From Anisodus tanguticus (Eukaryota > Streptophyta > Magnoliopsida > Solanales > Solanaceae), in NCBI GenBank assembly GCA_034509755.1, contig CM067549.1:29532001-29596000 (forward strand): a DNA stretch of 64,000 nucleotides, written 5' to 3'. Below the pieces are notes generated by a model. That model was not told the DNA's origin, did no database searches, and worked only from the letters and a program-made list of their open reading frames with translations. Shown piece after piece: positions 55,561 to 64,000 of this stretch (its first letter is position 1; every line of letters begins with the position of its first letter). A program made the position numbers and the translations under genes.

Positions 55561-55935
55561 GGTGTAGTGACGTCAGTGTGCTCACATCGCCATAACTCTC
55601 TAGGGTAATGATAGTATAAGTTTTGTCTTATATATAGAAGACGTAGAAGAGAAGAAAGACACATTGTATTCTCTCTAAGCACACATTTTGTAACTCATAT
55701 CTTTCTCGAGCTAGTATATGATCCTCAGCTTTGACTCATATTCGATCCATAGTTTATTTTCAAATCTAATCCATTACTTTTCATTACTTGCTTATTCCTA
55801 CTATTATATTTAATATCGTTCATCCGTAACCTTAATATCAACTCTGGACTCAATCAAGAGGGTCTCCGGATCGGATACGACCTACATGTCTTTCAACCCT
55901 TGAAATAGAAATTTCTAACTGCATTTTTGGTATCA
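55561..55935 (+). repeat. Truncated 3' LTR of the Tat-type element
   Basis: It matches 49479-49856 at roughly 90% by eye (GTAGTGACGTCAGTGTGCTC ... GGATCGGATACGACCTAC ... GGTATCA). The first ~150 bp of the LTR are missing. Confidence 0.85.
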
Positions 55936-56012
55936 ACTCTTGGCATACATTATTATACATTGTAAGCAAAGTTTGAATGTAGCACGACTTGCTTTACTTA
56001 CCATGTACAAGT
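55924..56012 (+). repeat. 89-bp direct repeat, right copy
   Basis: It overlaps the last 12 bases of the 3' LTR (TTTTTGGTATCA) and continues as ACTCTTGGCATACATTATTA ... CATGTACAAGT, mirroring 49240-49328. See findings. Confidence 0.85.
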
Positions 56013-56105
56013 TATCTCGTTGTAAAATCATATCGAATCTATACGATGTCTGAAACACAAGATCAATAATTTAAAACTCTCCTGCTTAAGTACACTATGA
56101 GATCT

Positions 56106-56930
56106 TTTTTTTTTGGACAAACATGAAATTTATTTATTTAGTAATGTGTGTCATTACATGAAAGGTAGATGACATTACTGCTAGCATTCAGTAATTCAGA
56201 ATGAGTATCATAGTTACAATCCGACTTAGAACCTTATAAGATCTAACAAAAAAGTTCCTGCCTTGTCTGCTTCTAAAGTCTTAGCATAATGAATGAACTG
56301 TCTAGTCCGCAAACAAGACATCCTGACTTTGACATAGCCCTTTCTTAGCTAGTAGATCAACTAATTGGTTTTATTCCCTAAAATTATGCCTGATTTGGGG
56401 GTTCCCCGATCGGTGCAGTAACTCCCTACATTCAAATACAATGTTAAAGTTAGAATTATTTCACAGATTAATCTTAATCAAATAGCAAGAAGTTCTGCTT
56501 CAGTAGTATGATCACTTTGATTTTTTGAGAAGCCAACTATCTAATTACCATTAGCGTTTCTTATTAAGCCTCATGCACCACCCTTTTTAATGTTGTTTTT
56601 AACGCCCCCATCAGTATTCAGAATAAAGCCTGTACTAGGGGTTCCCGCTTGTACATATTTGTTTCAGCATTAGTACTTGCTGAACTTCTATTAGCTAGAT
56701 ATAGGTATTCAGTGGCTCGACTATAGGGGTTGCCAATGATAGTTAAATTCTAACATTGTTGTGATAATTATGATTTCTTTGAAGCCAAATGTTCCATACA
56801 AAATTAAGCTATTTTGTAGTTTAACAGTAGAGATTTCCTAATGTTGTTAAGCGAGTTAGGATCTTGTTCACCAGATATGTGATAGATATTGTTCAAAATA
56901 CCTAATTTATCCCTATTTTTTTACGTTGAT
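56106..56930 (-). pseudogene. LINE 3' end with RNase H-like relic, reverse orientation
   Basis: On the - strand GFILNTDGAFKNNIKKGGA (about 56625-56570), FSKNQSDHTTEAELLAI (about 56533-56483) and NQLVDLLAKKGYVK (about 56372-56330) are RVT_3 RNase H-like landmarks of L1-type LINEs, with stops between. The forward T-run at 56107-56115 would be the poly(A) tail of the element, 3' end on the left. The 5' side is truncated. No reverse transcriptase is left. Confidence 0.7.
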
Positions 56931-56938
56931 AATGTTAA

Positions 56939-57834
56939 TGTTGGATTTGATGTTGTGACATTTGACCCAACATATCTCCTGAAGTATTGATTTGAATGTA
57001 TAAGAATGTTGGGACAAATGTTGCACAACATTCGAACCAACATTTTCAGAATTGATTTTTCTTTACTTCACGTAATGATTACTATGTAGTAAATATGACT
57101 TGGCATGGTAAAAAGGAATTGGTAAACAAGTGTGAAGAACGAGTCAAGGCTGCTGCTTTTCGTGAGGAACAAGTCAAAGTTGTTAGAGGTTTTTGCTCCT
57201 TGATCGTCTCCCACCAATCCTACTAGCTACCCACCTTTCCCTCAACCTCCACAACCGATCGATGAACTTTTCAAGGAAGACTCTCTACTATAAACAGAGA
57301 TGCTACTATAGTGAATCAATATCCAGAACCACAAGGTAAAAATACCAAGAGATCTCTCGGGATTTCATCTCAGAAATCTGGATCACCAGTGTTGCCTGAG
57401 TGTGTTGACATTCTGTCCAACATTACAATTGCTGTTTAGATTCTAGATTAGTTTTGTATGGAGAGATTGTAATGAGAGGTTTCCTATGTCTACTTAGTTA
57501 GATTTTTTAGGCAGAAGTCATCGACGACTTCAACTTTTAATTCCTTTTCGTTTTATCTTGTAAATCTGTAAAGAAAGGAATTTGTACTTTTGTATATAAT
57601 ATATATACAATACATTTGGTCATTGACCAACATAAGTTATATAATATATATAACTTATAAAAATTTAAACATTTGTGTTCTTTAAATTCTGTTGCATTTA
57701 CTCTTTAAAGTTTTTGTTTTGCTAAGTGTTGTTACTGGTGTCAGACGACATAATTGCCGACATTCAGAAACATAATTGACATTCAATTTATTTCATCTCT
57801 TATTTTTATTTCCCATAGCATTTGACACCCAACA
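56939..57834 (+). repeat. 5' LTR of the Sirevirus-type element
   Basis: This 896-bp LTR has TGTTGGATTTGATG at the start and TTTGACACCCAACA at the end, giving matching TGTTGG/CCAACA terminal repeats. A TATATATAC-rich stretch around 57596-57655 may be the TATA region. The 3' partner is not in the window. Confidence 0.75.
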
Positions 57835-57836
57835 AG

Positions 57837-57849
57837 TGGTATCAGAGCC
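57837..57849 (+). promoter_or_regulatory. tRNA-iMet primer binding site
   Basis: TGGTATCAGAGCC is an exact match to the plant initiator-Met primer site, two bases after the LTR end. Confidence 0.92.
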
Positions 57850-57891
57850 GACACTTAACACAATAAGTCCTTAGTCCTGTTGTCATAAGTC

Positions 57892-58572
57892 ACGGATGCG
57901 GCAAATCTAACTATTGGTAGGCTTCCTATTTTAGATGGATCAAATTATGCTTATTGGAAGATTTGCCTACATTCTCATATCAAATCAATTGATGTTAGGG
58001 CATGGAGATCTATAACCAATGGGTATGTTGTTCTAATGTTGTCATCGGATGAGGAAGGTGACATTCTTGTTAAACCTGAATTCGAATGGACTACAGAAGA
58101 AACCAATAATGCTAGCTTTAACGAAAAAGCCATAAATGCAATTTTTGGATGGGTTGATATGTATATGTTCAAACTCATTCAAAACTGCCCCATGGCTAAG
58201 GATGCATGTGATACTTTACAAATTCATTGTGAAGGTAGCTCAAGTGTTCGTCGAACAAAGCTACGCATGCTCATGAGTAAATATGAACGTTTAAGGATGG
58301 AAGAAGCGGATGATATTAAATCTTATTTTGAAATTTTGATTGACATCTCAAATGAATGTCAAGTGCTTGGTGAACCATTAACCAACACTCAACTTGTTGA
58401 AAAGGCTCTCCATTCTCTTCATGAAAAGTTCAATTTAAAGATTTGTGCTATTGAAGAAGCTCACAATCTTGCCATAATGGACTTTCATACCTTGATGAGC
58501 ATTCTCAAAACTTATGAGATGAACATTGAGAATCAAAAGAAATTGTATAAAAGCAAGAATGTGGAACTTTAA
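57892..58572 (+). pseudogene. Sirevirus-type gag, start codon lost
   Basis: An uninterrupted frame of 226 codons carries the gag signature: GRLPILDGSNYAYWKI, VDMYMFKLIQNCPMAKDACD, LRMLMSKYERLRMEEADDIK, SYFEILIDISNECQVLGEPL and LVEKALHSLHEKFNLKICAI. The codon ahead of DAANLTIG is ACG (57892-57894) where an ATG is expected, and the frame is closed by TAA just upstream, so translation could begin only at a later ATG (58036). The frame ends at TAA 58570, which probably truncates gag, because gag-like sequence continues beyond it. Confidence 0.85.
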
Positions 58573-59663
58573 GTTCAATCCTCGGAGAGTCAAATGAAAG
58601 AAATCAATCTAAATCTAAAGAGCACCAAAACCAAGTCTTCAATCAAAAGTCCACTAGATTCCATCCAAATGTACAAAAATAAAATCAACTAAGAAGAACC
58701 AACTCAGATCGTACCAAATTTGATCCCAAACAACTTGAGTCCGTGCAGTGTCATGCATGCTCTGGTTGGGGTCAGTATGCTAACGAATGTGTAAACACTC
58801 CTAGAAAATTTGGTAAGAACCTATAGGTTTATCTTAGTGATGATGAAGGAGAAGAGGAAGGAGATCGTGAAATTGAAACACAAGCAATGATGGCTACTGT
58901 TTTCGAACAGTCTCTATCGGATAATGAAGATGTCGTATACAATGTTATCTCAGATGTCACGACATTTTCTCCAACATCAGCAACGACATCAACATCCTCA
59001 GCGACATCTGAAAGGTATGAATTCTTTAACTATTCTGATGTTAATTGCTTTGGTAGTTCTATTTTTGTAAGTGAGGCTGATTGTATGGATCAAGTTGGAT
59101 GCAAAGATGATATAATTAATGAATTACAAAGTATTTGTAAAGCCTTAATCATATAATCCAAGCAACTTGACAAAAATGTAAAATCCTTAACTAATGAGAA
59201 TTTAGTATTAAAAGGCATGATAACCCGACTTGAGGTTGCACTTACCAAAAATGATATTGAATTTGGTAAGATCCGTGCAAAATTAGATTTAACCGAAGCA
59301 ACCTTCCGTAAGCTCAACACGGGGACTTCAAAATTGAATGAGATACTCAACTTTAGTAAACCTTCACATGTAGGAATTGGGTATGAAAACTCTCTTAAAA
59401 CCATATGCTCTAATCTCTTTGATAAAAATGAGAAAATATGCTTTGTAAAAGAAAAATGGATGAATAATAGGTTCTCATATATGTCAAAGAATATGAAGTT
59501 TGTGTGTCATCACTGTAACTCCCCTGGACACTTAAAACCATATTGTTTCAAACTTCAAGATTCTGTGAGCAAAAAGTTGCCTAAAATATTATCCAACATT
59601 TCGGATAACAATCGAAGCAACATTTCTGAGCAAAAAGGTAAAAAATGTTTTAAGAGAGTTTGA
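58573..59663 (+). pseudogene. Sirevirus-type gag C-terminal / zinc knuckle region
   Basis: The first knuckle (about 58750-58790) reads CHACSGWGQYANEC, with Q where the zinc-binding His should be. The second, at about 59508-59549, reads CHHCNSPGHLKPYC and keeps all four CCHC ligands. Between them lie an acidic stretch (from 58887) and KLNTGTSKLNEILNFSKP, a linker conserved in Sireviruses. Stops at 59154 and 59661 and frame changes break it. Confidence 0.8.
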
Positions 59664-59699
59664 GTTCCTAGAAAGGATGTAAATTGTAATGTTGCTATA

Positions 59700-60623
59700 A
59701 CTGTATTAAGAACAAACATTTCAGGTTCTTGGTACTTTGATAGTGGATGTTCTCGCCACATGACAAGTATAAAAGGTTTTCTAAAGAACTATGAGTCATT
59801 CAATGGAGGAAACGTGACTTATGGAGGTGGTAGTAAAAGCAAAAAAATTGGAAAAGGGATCTTGGATGTTCCTGAATTTTCAGCCTTAAGAAATGTCTTA
59901 CACATTAAGGGCTTAATGGCTAATTTGATTAGTATTAGTCAACTGTGTGATGACGATCTTGATGTAAAATTTAATAAGAATGCCTGTGAAGTTAAGAATA
60001 AAGCCAATATATGTGTCATGACAGGTACAAGAACATGTGGCAATTGCTATCTTGTTTTAATACAAGAAACATGCAATAATGCTAAGGTCGATGACACAAC
60101 ACTATGTCATCAAAAGTTGGGGCATATCAACTACCCCAATTTAAAAAAATTGGTCTCATATGAAGCGGTTAGAGGCATACCTAAACTTAGCCAAAAAAGT
60201 AAAACTATATGTGAAGATTGTTTGAAAGATAAGAAAACCCGTGTATCTCATAATGTTGTCCAACACGACGGACAACATTCAGGTATGTCTCACTGTTTTC
60301 AATTGCTACATATGGATTTAATGGGTCCAATTGAAGTAGACAGTCTAGGAGGCATGATGTATTCCTTTGTGATAATAGATTATTTTTCTAGATATTCTTG
60401 GATATATTTTTTGAAAGAAAAATCACAAACGTTTGACATGTTTAAAATCTTGCACTCTAGAATTAGAAATTTATTCTACTCTCCTATTTTTCTGATTAGA
60501 TCCGAACATGGAAAAGAATTTGAAAATAGTTCATTCACAAATTTTTGTGAGAAAATGGAATTTTCCATGAGTTTTATGCCCCTAAAACTCCTCAACAAAT
60601 GGGGTTGCAGAACGGAAGAATAG
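59700..60623 (+). pseudogene. Sirevirus-type protease and integrase N-terminal half
   Basis: WYFDSGCSRHMTS (about 59730-59768) is the protease active site. GAG-pre-integrase wording is CHQKLGHINYPNLKKLVS ... ICEDCLKDKKTR (HHCC ligands present). The integrase core has LLHMDLMGPIEVDSLGGMMY, FVIIDYFSRYSWIYFLKEKS and IRSEHGKEFENSSF, in which the usual SDHG reads SEHG, a likely loss of the second catalytic Asp. A frameshift near 60585 ends the frame at 60621. Confidence 0.87.
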
Positions 60624-60627
60624 GACA

Positions 60628-61395
60628 TTGCAAGAAATGGCTAGAGTGATGCTTAGTTCTAAACATTTGTCAAAACATTTATGGGAAGAAGCCTTGAATA
60701 CTGATAATCACATCGCTAATAGAGTCTATTTAAGGCCAGGAACAAAGATGACACCCTATGAGATTATAAATGGAAAGAAACCAAACTTGCATTACTTTCA
60801 TGCTTTTGGGTGTATTTGTTATATTTTAAATGACATGGATCATTTGGCAAAATTTGACTCTAAGAGTGATAAAGGAATTTTTGTTGGCTATTCACAAAAT
60901 AGTCATGCTTATCGAGTATACAATCTGAGATCCAGAACTGTACAAGAGTCTATAAATGTTATACTTGATGATCTTTATGATGTTTCAAGCAGAACTATTG
61001 AAAATAACATTATAGATACAATGGAAAGTCCACAGATTGTAGAAGAATGGGATGTTGCCACAAATGTTGCCACACCTGAAACAACATCTGAAACAGCAAT
61101 AGAGACCACAAAGGCCATAGATGAGGAGTCAAGTGCTGAATTGTTAGACCAAGTTCGTAGGGACCCCTCATCAAGGATTAAGAAGAATCATCCGACAGGC
61201 CAAGTGATAGGGGAAGTTTTTGAAGGAATTAGAACAAGAGGCAAAGAACCACTCAACTGTAGAGAGATGGTAAGGTATGTGTGTATGTCAACCATATACC
61301 AAGAGGTTAGTATTTCTTGTTTTATATCTACATTAGAACCAAAGAGTATTGTAGAAGCACTTAAAGATAATTTCTGGATACAAGCAATGCAATAA
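60628..61395 (+). pseudogene. Sirevirus-type integrase C-terminal half and linker
   Basis: LQEMARVMLSSKHLSKHLWEEA.., RVYLRPGTKMTPYEIINGKK, PNLHYFHAFGCICYILND and SDKGIFVGYSQNSHAYRVYN are standard integrase C-terminal motifs. An acidic linker and PSSRIKKNHPTGQVIGEVFE lead into RT. The frame ends at TAA 61393, where RT begins (NFWIQAMQ). Confidence 0.87.
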
Positions 61396-62861
61396 GAGAT
61401 TGAACAATTTTTTCAAAATGAAGTCTGGGACTTAGTTCCACATCCAAATAATACAAATGTAATTGGAACTAAGTGGTTTTTAAAAAATAAATCAGACGAA
61501 TCGGGAACAGTTGTTAGAAACAAAGCACGTCCAATTGCACAAGGTTATACTCAGGTTGAAGGAATTGATTTTGATGAAATCCTTCGCACATGTAGCTAGA
61601 ATCAGGTCGATTAGACTTTTACTTGATATTGCTTGTTTTCTGAAAATTACTTTACACTAAATGGATGTAAAAGGTGCCTTATTAAATGGTTATCTAGACA
61701 AGGAGGTATATGTTAAACAACCAAAAGGATTTGAAGATCCTTACCATCCAAACTATGTGTACAAGCTTAAAAAGGCTTTGTATGGGTTGAAACAAGCCCC
61801 TCGTGCATGGTATGGTCATTTAACTAACTTTCTTCTTGAATTTGGTTTTAACCATGGTGAAGCTCATAGTACTTTGTTTATTAAACGATACGGTGTAGAT
61901 ATTATAATTGCTCAAATCTACATGGATGGCATAGTCTTTGGATCGACTTCACAGTCGTACCTAAATTCATTTGTTGAAGCTATGTGATCGACATTTGAAA
62001 TGAGCATGATTGGGGAATTATCTTTTTTATTAGGTTTGCAGATAAAGCAAAGTGAAGATGGAATTTTCATCTCACAGAGTAAATATGACAAGAATCTAGT
62101 TAAAAGATTTGGTTTGGAGAACGCCAAACAGATGAAAACGCCAATGGGTTCATCGCAGAAGGTATGTAAGGATAATTTTGGTGAAAATGTTAACCCAACA
62201 TTATATCGATCTATGATATGAAGCCTTCTTTATCTTATTGCTAGTCACCCAGATATTATGTTTAGTGTTTGTGTCTGTGCACGTTTTCAAGCCTGTCCCA
62301 AAATGTCCCACTTAAATGCCGTGAAACGTATTATTTGATATGTTGCTGGCACATGTGAGTTGGGAATTTGGTATTCCAAAGACACTAATCCTAACTTAAT
62401 AGGATTTAGTGACTCGGATTGGGCTGGAGTTGTAGATGATAGAAAAAGTACAAGTGGAGGATATTTTTATCTTGGGAATAACCTTGTTTCATGGTATAGT
62501 CGTAAGTAAAACCGTGTCTCACTTTCAATTGCTGAATCAGAATATGTAGTAGCTGGAAGTTGTTGCTCTCAATTAATATGGCTATGACACACGTTAGACG
62601 ACTATGGATTAACTAGCAGCATTTTGATTTTGTACTGTGATAATTTGAGTACTATAAATATTTCCAAAAATCCAGTTCAACACTCACGTACAAAACATAT
62701 TGATATTAGACATCACTTTTTAAGAGATTTAGTTGAAAAATAGCTAGTTTAAATTGATCATGTTGACACTCTTAATCAAATAGCTGATATTTTTACAAAA
62801 CCTTTGGACTATGAGAGATTTTCTAGTTTAAAGAAATCTCTTGGTCGTTTTAATCTCTAAA
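61396..62861 (+). pseudogene. Sirevirus-type reverse transcriptase and RNase H (inactive)
   Basis: RT starts EIEQFFQNEVWDLVPHPN and VIGTKWFLKNKSDESGTVVR. 61661-61987 holds [20 protein letters not shown] and [20 protein letters not shown]. The catalytic YVDD reads YMDG (61919-61930), so polymerase activity is gone. FLLGLQIKQSEDGIFISQSK, then RNase H FSDSDWAGVVDDRKSTSGGY, SIAESEYVVAGSCCSQLIWL and HSRTKHIDIRHHFLRDLVEK follow, with at least five in-frame stops. The natural end FNL-stop is at 62861. Confidence 0.88.
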
Positions 62862-63700
62862 AGGATATTTTTGGTGAAGGTCGGCTGAATATTGTCTAAC
62901 ATTTTGGGTGACATTTACCTATGTTATATCACTAACTGATTATTGTTGTTGTATGGTGCATAACTTTTGGTCACACAAGCATGATCCTTCAATAGGAATG
63001 TTTTTCAACGTGATACCATTCTCTGTGATGATATATAATATATATATATATCATAAAAAGGGAGTATCAAAATAAAGCAAAGCCTTTACAAATATTTGGC
63101 AACTGTGAAAAATGGGCAAAACCCTTGAAAAGATACTATTCCTATTTATTATATAGGAGTATCGAGTGGTTCAAAAGAGATTTGAGAATACCATAAAAGT
63201 ATTCTTATTTTTGACACGAAATACTCTTTTGTATGTGTTATATGATTAGATCAATGACACGATGGGAAAATGTTACATTGGTCCAGTGGTCAAACTCATA
63301 AAATACGTATAAAACGTGTCTTGATTTCTTGCCAAAATGAAAAGTTCTTGTGGGATCAAAATACCCGTGTCTTCCAAAATGTTACCAACATTGTTGTTGA
63401 CATTTCCAGAATGTGATATGTGTTGGGATGTTGTTCTTATATGATCTTTAAAATATTAGATCCTACTCCCTATTAAATGCCTTGTTTACTGGAATTTCAA
63501 AATTTAAAATGATAAGATTATATTTTATTTCTACCGTGATGTTTATCCCAATTTTTTAGGTGTAAGTTATTGTGTAAAATTGAAACACCTAAAATTAATG
63601 GATTCTTGTTTATAAGAAAAAGTTTTCCATGTATATAAATATTCCTCTCATTTGCTTTTTTTTTTTTATCATTTCTGATTTTCCCAAAAAAAAAAGGGGA
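62862..63700 (+). other. Untranslated region after pol of the Sirevirus-type element
   Basis: It contains polypurine-like tracts AAAAAGGGAGTATC (about 63055) and AAAAAAAAAAGGGGAAGGAA (about 63686-63705). Sireviruses often carry several such tracts between pol and the 3' LTR. A TA microsatellite is near 63030-63050. No open frame. Confidence 0.5.
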
Positions 63701-63739
63701 AGGAAAATCACATCGGGTATACATCTACCTACCTACACG

Positions 63740-64000
63740 ATGGACTCACCAAATCAAACTCCCATCTCAATCAGAAACCCTAAATCCTCAAAACCCTCTT
63801 CTCAATTCTCACCGATGGAAACTTCTCCAATGTCAGAACAAATGTCAACCAACATTCCATCCAACACTCCCATAAGCATTAGCCCTTCGTCGAATACATC
63901 TCAGCAACCGGAACAGTCTTCTTCCTAAAATCTCCCCGAGGATCTTTCTAAAGCAATAGTGTTTAAAGGTTTTGATGAACCATTAGATATCATCTATCCT
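63740..64000 (+). CDS. Possible extra 3' ORF of the Sirevirus-type element (partial)
   Basis: An ATG at 63740 gives MDSPNQTPISIRNPKSSKPS, a 62-residue Ser/Pro/Thr/Gln-rich stretch to TAA at 63926. The same frame then continues without another stop to the window edge (NLPEDLSKAIVFKGFDEPLD). A long ORF after pol is a hallmark of part of the Sirevirus lineage, sometimes called env-like. This could be its start with one stop mutation. The assignment rests on position and composition only. Confidence 0.4.

Larger units (their letters stand above)
49329..55935 (+). mobile_element. Decayed Tat-lineage Ty3/Gypsy retrotransposon
   Basis: The 5' LTR (about 49329-49856) is followed by primer site TTTGGCGCCGTCTGTGGGG (49874-49892), the form seen in Tat-type Gypsy elements (Cinful/Grande/Retand-like). 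The domain order gag, protease, RT, RNase H, integrase is that of Gypsy. The 3' LTR (55561-55935) matches only the right two thirds of the 5' LTR; its left part and the 3' untranslated region including the polypurine tract are deleted right after integrase. Numerous stops and frameshifts are present. No matching 5-bp target duplication was found. Confidence 0.88.
56939..64000 (+). mobile_element. Sirevirus-type Ty1/Copia element (runs off the right edge)
   Basis: The 5' LTR 56939-57834 (TGTTGG...CCAACA) is followed by primer site TGGTATCAGAGCC (57837-57849). Gag with two zinc knuckles, protease DSGCSRHM, integrase, RT and RNase H follow in Copia order up to 62861. The long gag, the linker wording (NTGTSKLNEIL) and further sequence with an ORF after pol fit the Sirevirus (SIRE1/Maximus) lineage. 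No 3' LTR is seen before 64000, so the 3' end is outside. Stops and frameshifts make it defective. Confidence 0.88.

Noticed and set aside
63380..63430. CCAACATTGTTGTTGACATT wording resembling the Sirevirus LTR ends
   Set aside because: Only short words match; no extended identity to 56939-57834, so it is not called a 3' LTR.

Overview
This is a window of plant nuclear DNA, most likely from a member of the Solanaceae. The evidence is: phase-0 introns with canonical GT-AG borders; a leucine-rich-repeat receptor kinase closely matching the Arabidopsis At5g58300 family; short interspersed elements whose wording matches the Au/SolS and TS types common in tobacco, potato and tomato relatives; and dense nested Copia and Gypsy retrotransposons with tRNA-iMet-type primer sites. 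The genus cannot be settled from this sequence alone. There are no rRNA or tRNA genes, no CRISPR arrays and no bacterial-type operons.

Only two host protein genes are supported. (1) On the + strand, the last four exons (938-4358) of an unidentified coiled-coil protein; its start lies left of the window, and its large second visible intron is packed with small repeats. (2) On the - strand, a complete two-coding-exon receptor-like pseudokinase (14903 down to 12494). It has a signal peptide, leucine-rich repeats, a transmembrane segment and a kinase fold whose catalytic HRD and DFG motifs are altered, so it probably signals as a scaffold.

The rest is mobile DNA at different stages of decay. 6597-11655 is a full-length, frameshifted Ty1/Copia element on the - strand with a perfect 5-bp target duplication. 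17870-20110 holds a SINE, a hAT-like MITE, a G-rich MITE and a LINE relic. 20690-29901 is a 9.2-kb Gypsy element with 2.2-2.3 kb LTRs and perfect 5-bp target duplications; it sits inside an older fold-back element whose arms now lie about 10 kb apart. 31388-34274 holds a fold-back MITE split by a SINE, Stowaway-like elements, a possible Helitron end and another G-rich MITE. 36095-43756 is a Copia element with an unusual LTR-LTR-internal-LTR layout and a candidate self-complementary primer site. 44009-45915 is a nest of MITEs with strong hairpins and G-runs. 46421-48859 looks like a solo LTR. 49329-55935 is a decayed Tat-type Gypsy element flanked by an unexplained 89-bp direct repeat. 56106-56930 is a - strand LINE relic. 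From 56939 past the right edge runs a Sirevirus-type Copia element with a lost gag start codon, a mutated reverse-transcriptase active site and a possible extra 3' ORF.

Coding regions of the retroelements are broken almost everywhere, so they are annotated as pseudogenes. Identity and age statements come from reading by eye and are approximate.
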